Below are positions 16,546 to 24,682 of a stretch of 64,000 nt of DNA, piece by piece. The DNA is taken from contig NZ_PRDM01000005.1 of the NCBI RefSeq assembly GCF_015182285.1, forward strand, positions 372,001 through 436,000, read 5' to 3'. The DNA comes from Flavobacterium hungaricum. Its GTDB lineage: Bacteria > Bacteroidota > Bacteroidia > Flavobacteriales > Flavobacteriaceae. Positions within the stretch are counted from its first letter, which is position 1, and each line of letters begins with the position of its first letter. Under the pieces are notes generated by a model that did no database searches, was not told the origin of the DNA, and saw only the letters and a list, made by a program, of their open reading frames with translations. The position numbers and the translations under genes were made by a program.

Positions 16546-16692
16546 TTAACTACAAAGAACGCAAAGATTTTTGCACACAGCATCTATCTAATAAATATTA
16601 AAGCTCGCAAAGCATTACAGGTAAAGCTTTGCGAACTTTATCCTTTTTATATAATAATCTTACAAATAAACCTTTGCGTTCTTTGCGGTTAA
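16546..16692. repeat. Inverted-repeat element, 'caaagaacgcaaag' family
   Basis: The 21-base arms TTAACTACAAAGAACGCAAAG (16546-16566) and its inverse at 16672-16692 differ by one base. A smaller inner hairpin is formed by 'tcgcaaagc' and 'gctttgcga' near 16605 and 16625. No coding capacity is supported; the plus-strand frame across it is an artefact of the repeat. It fills most of the 380-base gap between panD and the esterase-like gene. Its arms share words with elements at 21428 and 53661. Confidence 0.7.
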
Positions 16693-16827
16693 ATAATACG
16701 CCAAAAAAAATATTTCCCCACAACCTTTGTATGGATAGCCTCTTTTTCTTCATAGATAGAAACAAATAAAATAGTATATTGCCACACTATTTCCAATACT
16801 TTTTAATTCACTGAAATGCCCCAAATC

Positions 16828-17982
16828 ATGAAGAAAGTTTACCTATTATTTATTTTAATTTCAATTTCTGCCTTTTCACAGAAAACGTTTGACAACATTA
16901 AATCTGAAAAACTCGGAACAGAAAGAAGAATCACAATCGGATTACCGCCTTCTTACGAAGCAAACAAAGACAAAAAATATCCTGTTCTTTATTTATTAGA
17001 TGGAGATTATTTATTTGATCCTTTTTCTGGAGCCGTAAGTTACGGTTCGTATTGGGATGATATGCCCGAAATGATCATTATCGGAATTCATCAAAATAAA
17101 GATGGAGAACGTTTTGACGATACCACAATTGATCAAAATACCGGACTTCCGTTTGAAAAAGGAGCCGAATTTTTTGAATTTTTAGGTGGTGAATTAGTTC
17201 CTTATATCGAAAAAAAATACCGCACTTCGCCTTTTAGACTTATTGCGGGCCATGATCTAACAGCAAGTTTTGCTAATTTTTATTTGTACAAAGAAGATCC
17301 GCTTTTTAATGCCTACATCTGTTTGAGCCCTGAACTGGCTCCAAAAATGGAGGTGCGTATTGCAGAAAAGTTTGCCAAAATTAAAAAACCAGTGTTCTAT
17401 TATCTTTCTGCCGGCGAAGGTGATATTAAAAAAATAAAAGAACCAATAGAAAAGTTAAACGGAAATATTAAAATCGCTAATAATCCGTTAGTGAATTATA
17501 AATATGAAGTTATTAAGGGTGCAACCCATTATACTGAGGTCTTACACTCTATCCCAAGTGCTTTGTACCAGATTTTTGAAGCATACAGACCAATAAATTC
17601 TGCTGAATACAACGAAAAAATTGCGGTACTTGAAACTGGTTATGCAGATTATTTAGAAAAAAAATACGCGACAATGTCTGAAATTATGGGAGTTCAGATT
17701 CCTGTAAGAATGAGCGATTTTAAAGTTATTGAAAATCTGATTTTAAAAAAGAATGCCTACGATGAATTAGGAAAAATGGCGGAAATAGGAAATGTAAATT
17801 ATCCTAAAGCCATGTTGGGTGAATATGAGTTAGGATTAATGTATGAAAAAATGGGCGACCCGAAACATGCGTCTAAAAAATATCAAAATGCTTCGCAGAT
17901 GGAGCCGATTGGTGATTTGAATAAAGATTTGATGTATGAGAAAATCGACGAAATGAATACGCTTGCTAAAAAAAGTAAATAA
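16828..17982 (+). CDS. Esterase-D-like alpha/beta-hydrolase lacking the nucleophile serine
   Basis: 384 residues from the ATG at 16828, which gives a good signal peptide (MKKVYLLFILISISAFSQ); the ATG four codons earlier is less suitable. The fold is recognisable as the putative esterase / enterochelin-esterase-like family: ERRITIGLPPSYE, YPVLYLLDGDYLFDP, and the acid/histidine region ending KGATHYTEVLHSIP (His234). The nucleophile elbow, normally GHSxGG, reads AGHDLTASF, so Ser is replaced by Asp143. Classical ester hydrolysis is unlikely; it may be a pseudo-enzyme or binding protein. The C-terminus (about 300-384) looks like a short TPR. Its stop overlaps the radA start (TAATG). Confidence 0.8.
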   Translation: MKKVYLLFILISISAFSQKTFDNIKSEKLGTERRITIGLPPSYEANKDKKYPVLYLLDGDYLFDPFSGAVSYGSYWDDMPEMIIIGIHQNKDGERFDDTTIDQNTGLPFEKGAEFFEFLGGELVPYIEKKYRTSPFRLIAGHDLTASFANFYLYKEDPLFNAYICLSPELAPKMEVRIAEKFAKIKKPVFYYLSAGEGDIKKIKEPIEKLNGNIKIANNPLVNYKYEVIKGATHYTEVLHSIPSALYQIFEAYRPINSAEYNEKIAVLETGYADYLEKKYATMSEIMGVQIPVRMSDFKVIENLILKKNAYDELGKMAEIGNVNYPKAMLGEYELGLMYEKMGDPKHASKKYQNASQMEPIGDLNKDLMYEKIDEMNTLAKKSK

Positions 17983-19343
17983 TGTCAAAAGTTAAAACTT
18001 CCTTTTTTTGTCAGAACTGCGGAACGCAGTATTCGAAATGGCAAGGTCAATGCAATGCCTGCAAAGAATGGAATACGATTGCCGAGGAAATTATCCAGAA
18101 ACAGGAAAAAGTGGCTTGGAAAAGTGAGCCAACTTCTACCAGCAAAGCACCAAGACCTTTAAAAATCACCGAAATTGATTCGGCTCAGGAAGTTCGCATG
18201 GATACGACTGACAGCGAATTGAATCGTGTTTTAGGAGGCGGACTTGTTCCTGGATCTTTGACGCTTTTGGGCGGAGAACCCGGGATCGGAAAAAGTACAC
18301 TTTTGCTGCAGATTTCATTAAAATTACCCTATAAAACCTTATACGTTTCTGGAGAAGAAAGTCAGAAGCAGATTAAAATGCGTGCCGAAAGAATCACGCC
18401 CAATAGTGACAACTGCTATATTTTGACGGAGACTAAAACGCAGAATATCTTCAAGCAGATTGAAACTATGAAACCCGAAGTGGTTATTATAGATTCTATC
18501 CAGACTTTACATACCGATTATATTGAATCTACAGCTGGAAGTATTTCACAGATTCGCGAAACTACAGCAGAATTGATCAAATTTGCTAAAGAAAGCAATA
18601 CTCCCGTAATTCTTATCGGACATATCACCAAAGACGGAAATATTGCCGGACCAAAAATCCTGGAACATATGGTAGACACCGTTCTTCAGTTTGAAGGCGA
18701 CCGAAACCACGTTTACAGAATTTTGCGTTCGCTAAAAAACCGTTTTGGTTCTACTGCCGAACTCGGAATTTACGAAATGCTCGGAAGCGGTCTGCGAGAA
18801 GTCAATAATCCGTCTGAGATTTTAATCTCACACAAAGACGAAGAATTATCGGGAACTGCAATCGCTTCAACGCTTGAAGGCATGCGTCCGTTGATGATCG
18901 AAATACAATCTTTGGTAAGTACGGCAGTTTATGGAACACCGCAGCGAAGCACAACAGGTTACAACGCCAAAAGACTGAACATGATTTTGGCTGTTTTAGA
19001 AAAAAGAGCCGGATTTCGTTTAGGAGCAAAAGACGTTTTCCTGAATGTGACGGGCGGTATTTCTGTCGACGATCCTGCAATTGACTTGGCGGTTGTTGCT
19101 GCGATTTTGTCTTCAAACGAAGACATTCCGGTGGGAAAAGGTTTTTGTTTTGCGGGAGAAGTGGGGCTTTCTGGCGAAATTCGTCCGGTAAACCGAGTAG
19201 ATCAGCGCATACAAGAAGCCGAGAAATTAGGTTTTGATACGATCTTTGTTTCCAAATACAATAAAATTGCTTTAAAAAATACCGGAATCAAAATTGAATT
19301 GGTTGCAAAAATTGAAGATGTTGCAAGTATTCTTTTTGGTTAA
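17982..19343 (+). CDS. radA: DNA repair protein RadA (branch-migration helicase)
   Basis: 453 residues with the full RadA layout. An N-terminal C4 zinc finger (CQNCG ... CNACKEW) is followed by a RecA-like ATPase with Walker A GGEPGIGKST (about 96-105) and Walker B VVIIDSIQT, then the RadA-specific KNRFG motif. The C-terminal Lon-protease-like domain (about 285-453) includes NVTGGISVDDPAIDLAV and FAGEVGLSGEIRPV. It promotes branch migration of recombination intermediates. It is translationally coupled to the esterase-like gene by a one-base stop/start overlap, though no functional link is obvious. Confidence 0.97.
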   Translation: MSKVKTSFFCQNCGTQYSKWQGQCNACKEWNTIAEEIIQKQEKVAWKSEPTSTSKAPRPLKITEIDSAQEVRMDTTDSELNRVLGGGLVPGSLTLLGGEPGIGKSTLLLQISLKLPYKTLYVSGEESQKQIKMRAERITPNSDNCYILTETKTQNIFKQIETMKPEVVIIDSIQTLHTDYIESTAGSISQIRETTAELIKFAKESNTPVILIGHITKDGNIAGPKILEHMVDTVLQFEGDRNHVYRILRSLKNRFGSTAELGIYEMLGSGLREVNNPSEILISHKDEELSGTAIASTLEGMRPLMIEIQSLVSTAVYGTPQRSTTGYNAKRLNMILAVLEKRAGFRLGAKDVFLNVTGGISVDDPAIDLAVVAAILSSNEDIPVGKGFCFAGEVGLSGEIRPVNRVDQRIQEAEKLGFDTIFVSKYNKIALKNTGIKIELVAKIEDVASILFG

Positions 19344-19357
19344 TTTTTTTTATTTGC

Positions 19358-19394
19358 CACGAATTATTTATTTTATTAATTATAATAATTCGTG
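19358..19394. repeat. Inverted repeat 'cacgaattatt' after radA
   Basis: CACGAATTATT at 19358-19368 and AATAATTCGTG at 19384-19394 form a hairpin, followed by 'aattcgcggctaaaaaaa'. It is the same sequence family as the tandem array at 59.1 kb and may also terminate radA transcription. Confidence 0.6.
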
Positions 19395-19452
19395 AATTCG
19401 CGGCTAAAAAAATCCCTACATACATCATAAAAATATTGTAAATTCACCCCCT

Positions 19453-21417
19453 ATGAATTTTCCAAAACAAAAAATATACACCGCATTAAAAATACTAGGA
19501 GTATTAATAATACTGCTTTTCATTGGACTCTACTATTTTCGTGATTCGCTTTTAAAACAAGCTATTGCCAAAGTCACTCATAAAATGGCGGTACAGTACA
19601 ACAGTAATTTTTCTGTAAAAGAGGCTTCTTTTGATGGTTTGTCTACTATAAAATTAACCAATATCGTTTTGGCGCCCATAAACGCTGATACTCTTTGCAA
19701 AATCAAAAGTGTAGAAACCAGCGTAAGTTTAAGCAGCTTATTAATCGGTGATGTTCAGGTTGGGACTTTAAAAATTGATAACGGATATATTCAATTAGTA
19801 AAGAAAGGTAAAAAACGAAATTTTGATGCTTTCTTAAAAAGAGACAAAAACGAAACCGACTCTAACGAAAAACGCAAATATGCTTCGTTTGCTTATAATA
19901 TCATTTCAAAGCTATTAAATCTCGTTCCGACCGATATGGATTTGAAAAACTTTCAATTCAAAATCGATGATAACGGAAAACACACTTCAATTGCTGTAAA
20001 TAAACTGGTTTTAAACAACAAACAGTTAGAAACCAATCTTCATGTTCAGGCCAAAGATTTTGACCAGCGCTGGAACATAAAAGGTTTTGCAGATCCTAGA
20101 AATAAAAAAGCCGATATTCGTTTCTTCAATCTAGACACAGGTGCAATCCGAGTGCCTTATTTGGACGAACGTTATAACTTAAAAGCAAGTTTTGATTCTA
20201 TCCGATTAAATGTTCAGAACATTGATAAAAGCGGCAGCGAATTACACATTGACGGTTATACTTCGATCGCCAATCTTACCATCAATCATCCAAAAATTGC
20301 CAGCAAAGATGTTGTGATCAAAAATGCCCGTTTTGATTACCGTTTTTTACTCGGAGACAATTTTATTTCTATCGACAGCAGTTCGACCATGCAGCTGAAC
20401 AAAATTAAAGTACGTCCTTATGTTTCTTATGATACCGAAAAAGACACAGTTTATACGCTGAAAGTGGACATCCCGAAAATGAAAGCGCAGGATTTTATTG
20501 TTTCGCTTCCTGATGGTTTATTCACCCATTTTCAAGGAATGCAGGCAACGGGGAATTTCGATTATAAATTGGATTTCAAATTCAATAAAAACAAACCAAA
20601 TACGCTTGTTTTCGACAGTAAACTCAACAAAGAAGATTTACGCATTACCAAATATGGCGAAGCCGATTTGAACAAATTAAACGGCGAGTTTGTCTATCGC
20701 GCGATTATTCAGAATGTGTTACAGCGACCTGTTTTGGTTGGAAACGCCAATCCGAATTACACTCCTTTGGACCAGATTTCGCCTTATTTAAGAAAATGTG
20801 TTTTAACGACAGAAGATCCGTCTTTCTTTTCGCATCGCGGTTTTATCAATGAAGCGTTTAAACAATCGATCCTAAAAAACATTCGAACCAAAAAATTCTC
20901 GCGCGGTGCCAGCACGATCAGTATGCAGCTGATTAAGAATGTGTTCCTGACTCGTGAAAAAACGCTTTCGCGAAAGCTTGAAGAAATCCTTTTGGTTTAC
21001 ATTTTAGAAAACAATCGAATTGTAAGCAAAGAAAGAATGCTCGAAGTATATTTCAATATTATCGAATGGGGCCCAAATGTTTACGGTATTGGCGAAGCAA
21101 GTCATTTTTACTTTCAGAAAAGTCCATCAGCTTTAAATGTCGATGAATGTTTATACTTGGCCACGATTATTCCGAAACCAAGAAAATTCATGTATCAATT
21201 TAATGACGAAGGTAATTTGAAAGATTACGCTTTGAAGAATCAGACATTTTTGAAGAATCTGATGTTTAGGAGAGGTTTGTTAATTCCCGAAGATACCATT
21301 GGGCAGTTACCCGTTTATATTTCTGGAAATGCGCGTTCGTTTATAAAAATTAAAGTGCCGGATTCTACGGCAATCAAATTAGATTCGCTCAATACAACTG
21401 ATGAATTTGATTTGTAA
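19453..21417 (+). CDS. AsmA-like / GT51 peptidoglycan glycosyltransferase fusion
   Basis: 654 residues. One N-terminal membrane helix (about 13-31) is followed by a long beta-rich region (about 35-410; FSVKEASFDGLSTIKLTNI, GTLKIDNGYIQLV) resembling AsmA/DUF-type lipid-transport or envelope-assembly domains. The GT51 transglycosylase domain is C-terminal: TTEDPSFFSHRG (catalytic Glu about 454), RGASTISMQLIKN (about 487-499) and MLEVYFNIIEWGPNVYGIGEA. GT51 polymerises lipid II into glycan strands. There is no transpeptidase domain, so this is a monofunctional glycosyltransferase with an unusual N-terminal extension facing the periplasm. It stands alone between two inverted-repeat elements. Confidence 0.9.
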   Translation: MNFPKQKIYTALKILGVLIILLFIGLYYFRDSLLKQAIAKVTHKMAVQYNSNFSVKEASFDGLSTIKLTNIVLAPINADTLCKIKSVETSVSLSSLLIGDVQVGTLKIDNGYIQLVKKGKKRNFDAFLKRDKNETDSNEKRKYASFAYNIISKLLNLVPTDMDLKNFQFKIDDNGKHTSIAVNKLVLNNKQLETNLHVQAKDFDQRWNIKGFADPRNKKADIRFFNLDTGAIRVPYLDERYNLKASFDSIRLNVQNIDKSGSELHIDGYTSIANLTINHPKIASKDVVIKNARFDYRFLLGDNFISIDSSSTMQLNKIKVRPYVSYDTEKDTVYTLKVDIPKMKAQDFIVSLPDGLFTHFQGMQATGNFDYKLDFKFNKNKPNTLVFDSKLNKEDLRITKYGEADLNKLNGEFVYRAIIQNVLQRPVLVGNANPNYTPLDQISPYLRKCVLTTEDPSFFSHRGFINEAFKQSILKNIRTKKFSRGASTISMQLIKNVFLTREKTLSRKLEEILLVYILENNRIVSKERMLEVYFNIIEWGPNVYGIGEASHFYFQKSPSALNVDECLYLATIIPKPRKFMYQFNDEGNLKDYALKNQTFLKNLMFRRGLLIPEDTIGQLPVYISGNARSFIKIKVPDSTAIKLDSLNTTDEFDL

Positions 21418-21427
21418 AAGTTAGGGC

Positions 21428-21581
21428 TGCCGCGAAGACGCTAAGACACAAAGTTTTTTAATCTCGCAAAGTCGCAGAGTCGCAAAGGTTATTCTCATTT
21501 TTGTCATCCTGAGGAACGAAGGATGACAAGCAGTACGGTCACTGTGATTAAAAAACTTTGTGCCTTAGCGTCTTCGTGGCA
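21428..21581. repeat. 154-bp inverted-repeat element with 36-base arms
   Basis: The left arm at 21428-21463 and right arm at 21546-21581 are inverted copies with about 34 of 36 positions matching. Key words are 'gcgaagacgctaag' and 'cacaaagttttttaatc'. The centre holds 'tcgcaaagtcgcagagtcgcaaagg' and a second palindrome at 21503-21527 built from GTCATCCT / AGGATGAC. It sits between the convergent GT51 and LytTR regulator genes. No coding capacity. Confidence 0.8.
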
Positions 21582-21589
21582 AAAAACAA

Positions 21590-22339
21590 CTATTTAAAAT
21601 TCTTTAAAAAATCTTCCTTATAAGTCGGCGAAACTTCTATTTCTGTTCCGTCGTTTAAGGTTACGATACCGCCTTTATTATACGATTTGACAACATTGAT
21701 ATTGATAATATGCGATTTATGAACGCGTATAAACGGCAATGGCAAAATCTCAGAAAAATGTTTTAAAAATCGGCAGACCATTTTTTTGTTTCCATTATTC
21801 AGGTACAAATCGGTAAAATTGCCGTTACCGCGAAGTCTGATAATATCTTCCATTTTTACAACTTCAAAACCTTCCAGAGTGGGCAGAATAACTTGTTGCT
21901 TTTCTGGTTTTTGTTCGTGAAAATTTTCTACAATAATCTTGTTTCTATTAAAAATTTCATGATTTAAAATCTGATGCTGGACTTTGTTTACCGCAACAAT
22001 CAATTCTTCGATACTGATTGGTTTCAAGAGATAATAAGCCGCGCTTTGGTTTAAGGCTTTTAGCGAGTATTCTGAAAAAGCAGTTACAAAAATGGTTTCG
22101 AACTGCAAATCTTTGCAAGCTTCTAAAACATCAAAAGCATTCCCAAAAGGCATTTCTACATCCAGAAAAACCAATTGCGGTTTAATTTCGTGTAATAACG
22201 GAACGGCTTCTTTGATGTTCTGCGCCTCGCCTACAACCTCAACCTGCGGACAATATTTGCTCAAGTAATTCTTAAGTACTTCGCGTGCCGCCAATTCATC
22301 TTCGACAATTACACTTTTTATCTTTTGTATCGTCATCAT
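21590..22339 (-). CDS. LytTR-family response regulator
   Basis: 249 residues. The receiver domain (about 6-125) has acidic pocket EDE at 13-15 and phospho-acceptor Asp60 in LVFLDVEMP, plus the conserved TAFSEYSLKAL and LLKPIS (Lys) elements. The LytTR DNA-binding domain follows (about 145-249; IIRLRGNGNFTDLYL, FIRVHKSHIINI, VSPTYKEDFLK). This family binds paired direct repeats about 21 bp apart. Its start overlaps the kinase gene's end by 4 bases (ATGA), so the pair is translationally coupled. Likely target sites, two copies of an ACC-repeat module, lie at 24211 and 24586. Confidence 0.95.
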   Translation of the reverse strand: MMTIQKIKSVIVEDELAAREVLKNYLSKYCPQVEVVGEAQNIKEAVPLLHEIKPQLVFLDVEMPFGNAFDVLEACKDLQFETIFVTAFSEYSLKALNQSAAYYLLKPISIEELIVAVNKVQHQILNHEIFNRNKIIVENFHEQKPEKQQVILPTLEGFEVVKMEDIIRLRGNGNFTDLYLNNGNKKMVCRFLKHFSEILPLPFIRVHKSHIININVVKSYNKGGIVTLNDGTEIEVSPTYKEDFLKNFK

Positions 22340-24153
22340 ATCTTATAAATTAATGGAAAAACAATTTGAACCACGGTTCCAGATTCTGGAAGTTCTTTTT
22401 CTGAAATCGTAAACGAAATATCTTTTTTATACAATTCATTCAAAAGCTCTATTCGTTCTTTTGTATTGTTTAACCCGCGCGATTCGTATATTTTCTGGTT
22501 CGTTGTTTTCAGTTCACGGCTTTTGGTTAAACCAATTCCATTGTCTTCAATAAAAACATTAATTTTTCTGTTTGTATATTCAAATCTCAAAGACAGAAAC
22601 CCTTTTGTTTCCAGATAACGCAGCCCGTGCCAGATCGCATTTTCCAGATTGGGCTGGATAATCATATTCGGTACAAAAACCCTTTCGGCATCCAGCGAAT
22701 CATCGACTACAATTTCAAAATCAAATTTATCCTGAAAACGCAGGTGTTCCAGATCCAGATATTTCTTTAATTGCTCAACTTCTTTATCTAATGAAATAAA
22801 ATCTTTATTCGAGTTTTCCATCATGTTGCGCATTAAATTCGAATACGACGTCAGGTATTTATTGGCTTCCAGTTCTTTGTTCTCTGCAATAAACTGATTC
22901 ACGCTGTTGAGACTGTTAAAAATAAAATGCGGATTCATTTCACGGCGGAGTGACTGCAGCGCAATTTCTTTATTCTTGATTTTGATGGAATACAACGCTT
23001 TTACAATAAAAAGAAACAAAAGCAGTAATAAGCCAACCGATCCTAAAAGAAAATAGTTAAAAGAGTTTTTCTTCGAAATCAATTCATCTTTCAAGTCTTT
23101 TTCTTTTTCCAGCTGTCGAATTTTATCTTCGGTAATCTGAAACGTTTTAGCATCAATAAGTGTGGTATCCGACTTGATGAGTTTTTCAAAATTATCAAAA
23201 AACTGTTGGTAAAGCGCCATACTTTCTTTGTCTTCGCCTTTTGTTTTGTAATATTGAATCAGAGAAGACAGACTTTTTTTGGCTTCTGCCGAATTTCCTT
23301 TTTGAAAGGATAAATTGTAGGCATTCTTTAAAGACGAAATGGCTTTCTGAGGTTCTTTCTTTTCAAAATAAAGAGCCGCCAGAGATTGCAGCTGTTTTAT
23401 TTCGGCTGTATAATTATTAGTGGTTTTCGCCTCGGCCAGCAGTTTTTCATTAATCGCAAGCGCTTTGTCAAATTGATTGTCTGCCACGTAAACTTTGGCA
23501 ATTTCGTTTTTGATTTTAATGACTTCTTCTGGTTTGTCTTTGGCGTAGTCCAGCGCTTTTTTATAACTTTCAATCGCCACTTTTTTATCTTTTAACTCCA
23601 AAGAATTTTCGGCTTTTTGCACGTAGGCTTCTTTAACTTCTTTGCTTTTCTTTTCTCTTTTGAGCAATTCGATATTAGAATCTACATAATTGGTCTGACT
23701 CGCCGGATCTGCCTGATTTTTTAATCGATTGGCATCATTAAGATTGATTTTTTCTTCGGCTTCATCTTTGGACAATGAACCTGCTGCTTCATAATTTTTG
23801 ATTGCTGAATCAAAGTTTTTCTGATTTTCCTGTGCTTTGGCAAGACTTCTCGTCACACGGGTTTTATCTTCGTTGAGTTTTAATTTGGTATAAGTATTTA
23901 AAGCCCTTTTATAATATTCTTCTGCTTTGGCATTGTCGCCTTTATTCAGGAATTCGTTTGCCAGCTTTTCATAATTTGCCGCAATTTTCGATTCATCGTT
24001 TTCATCCAATGATTTCGATAATTCAACAGCCGCTTTGCTAATCTTGTTTTTAGTTTCCACTTTCTTTTCAGGAAGTGCCTGCGCTGTTGTTTGCTGCGGA
24101 AACAATAACGTTAAAAAAAACAGACTAAAACCAATTAATAGATGACGTTTCAC
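22336..24153 (-). CDS. LytS-type sensor histidine kinase with periplasmic TPR domain
   Basis: 605 residues: a signal peptide (1-25, ending TTAQA), TPR repeats (about 45-330), a short coiled-coil (LEKEKDLKDELISKK) and one membrane helix (about 366-388, FLLGSVGLLLLLFLFIVKAL). The cytoplasmic His_kinase domain has the phospho-acceptor motif NPHFIFNSLNSVNQF, and the HATPase domain has NLENAIWHGL and EDNGIGL. This is the standard Bacteroidota partner of LytTR regulators; the TPR domain presumably senses a periplasmic ligand or partner. Its promoter region faces the duplicated regulatory module at 24.2 kb. Genes across the gap (VWA, L,D-transpeptidase) suggest a cell-wall or envelope stimulus. Confidence 0.93.
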   Translation of the reverse strand: MKRHLLIGFSLFFLTLLFPQQTTAQALPEKKVETKNKISKAAVELSKSLDENDESKIAANYEKLANEFLNKGDNAKAEEYYKRALNTYTKLKLNEDKTRVTRSLAKAQENQKNFDSAIKNYEAAGSLSKDEAEEKINLNDANRLKNQADPASQTNYVDSNIELLKREKKSKEVKEAYVQKAENSLELKDKKVAIESYKKALDYAKDKPEEVIKIKNEIAKVYVADNQFDKALAINEKLLAEAKTTNNYTAEIKQLQSLAALYFEKKEPQKAISSLKNAYNLSFQKGNSAEAKKSLSSLIQYYKTKGEDKESMALYQQFFDNFEKLIKSDTTLIDAKTFQITEDKIRQLEKEKDLKDELISKKNSFNYFLLGSVGLLLLLFLFIVKALYSIKIKNKEIALQSLRREMNPHFIFNSLNSVNQFIAENKELEANKYLTSYSNLMRNMMENSNKDFISLDKEVEQLKKYLDLEHLRFQDKFDFEIVVDDSLDAERVFVPNMIIQPNLENAIWHGLRYLETKGFLSLRFEYTNRKINVFIEDNGIGLTKSRELKTTNQKIYESRGLNNTKERIELLNELYKKDISFTISEKELPESGTVVQIVFPLIYKI

Positions 24154-24210
24154 AAATAGTATATTTAGAAGTGTAAAGTAACTTAATTTCCAATTTCTAA
24201 CCTACATCTT

Positions 24211-24275
24211 TCACCAAGTCAAACACTCGGTTGACCCATTCTCCCAAAAATACGTTTTTTCAGTCAATACATTTG
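24211..24275 (+). promoter_or_regulatory. Regulatory module copy A: paired ACC repeats plus -7 box
   Basis: TCACCAAGTCAAA (24211) and TTGACCCATT (24231) form two ACC-type repeats 22 bp apart. They are followed at the same distance as in copy B by the -7 box TACATTTG (24268-24275). Start-to-box spacing is 57 bases in both copies. It precedes the frameshifted remnant at 24299 and lies between it and the divergent kinase gene. Confidence 0.6.
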
Positions 24276-24298
24276 CTTCATAACTTAAAACAACGACC

Positions 24299-24432
24299 AT
24301 GAAAAACTATTCTCTTTCTTTTCAGCAGCATTATTTGCCAATGTAAAAGCAGATGCTTATACCGCGATTTTCAGCACACCCCAAACGGGTAAAACAATAA
24401 AAGAAGTAAACGTATTAATCTACAATCATTGA
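24299..24432 (+). pseudogene. Frameshifted remnant of a small exported protein
   Basis: The ATG at 24299 opens MKNYSL, then a one-base loss shifts the frame. From 24319 the other frame continues as FSAALFANVKADAYTAIFS followed by TPQTGKTIKEVNVLIYNH and a stop at 24430-24432. The joined product would have a signal peptide ending VKADA and a short beta-like mature part. It retains a promoter and the regulatory module at 24211, so it was probably a target of the neighbouring two-component system. I cannot name the family. A sequencing error at the frameshift is possible; if so this would be an intact small secreted-protein gene. Confidence 0.55.
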
Positions 24433-24444
24433 ACGTACTATTTC

Positions 24445-24565
24445 AACACGGAGAACACAGATTTGCTTTCGCAAAGACACGGATTTACGCGGATTTTTTT
24501 AAAACACTAAAGATAGATCCGATTTTATCTGGGTTTTGCGAAAGTAAATCTGTGTTATCGGTGTT
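24445..24565. repeat. 121-bp inverted-repeat element with 30-base arms
   Basis: The left arm at 24445-24474 (key words AACACGGAGAACACAGATTT, gctttcgcaa) and the right arm at 24536-24565 match in inverse at about 26 of 30 positions. The centre is 'agacacggatttacgcggat ... agatccgattttatctgg'. No coding capacity; it separates the two copies of the regulatory module. Confidence 0.75.
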
Positions 24566-24585
24566 CTAATCTTTGCTAATTTATT

Positions 24586-24650
24586 TCACCAAGTCAAAAG
24601 ACCGTTTCACCATTTGTCCAAAAACGGAGCTTTTTTAGTTTCTAAGTTTG
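24586..24650 (+). promoter_or_regulatory. Regulatory module copy B: paired ACC repeats plus -7 box of the VWA operon
   Basis: TCACCAAGTCAAA (24586) is identical in 13 bases to copy A, and CACCATTTGTCC begins at 24608. The ACC repeats are 21 bp apart, and the -7 box TAAGTTTG is at 24643-24650. The repeat geometry fits a LytTR binding site. The predicted start is about 26 bases upstream of the VWA ATG at 24683. Confidence 0.65.
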
Positions 24651-24682
24651 ATCTGTAATCATCCAATTAAAAACTAACAATT

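Noticed and set aside
16471..16692. Plus-strand 73-codon frame
   Set aside because: It spans a terminator and an inverted-repeat element; no protein homology is apparent.
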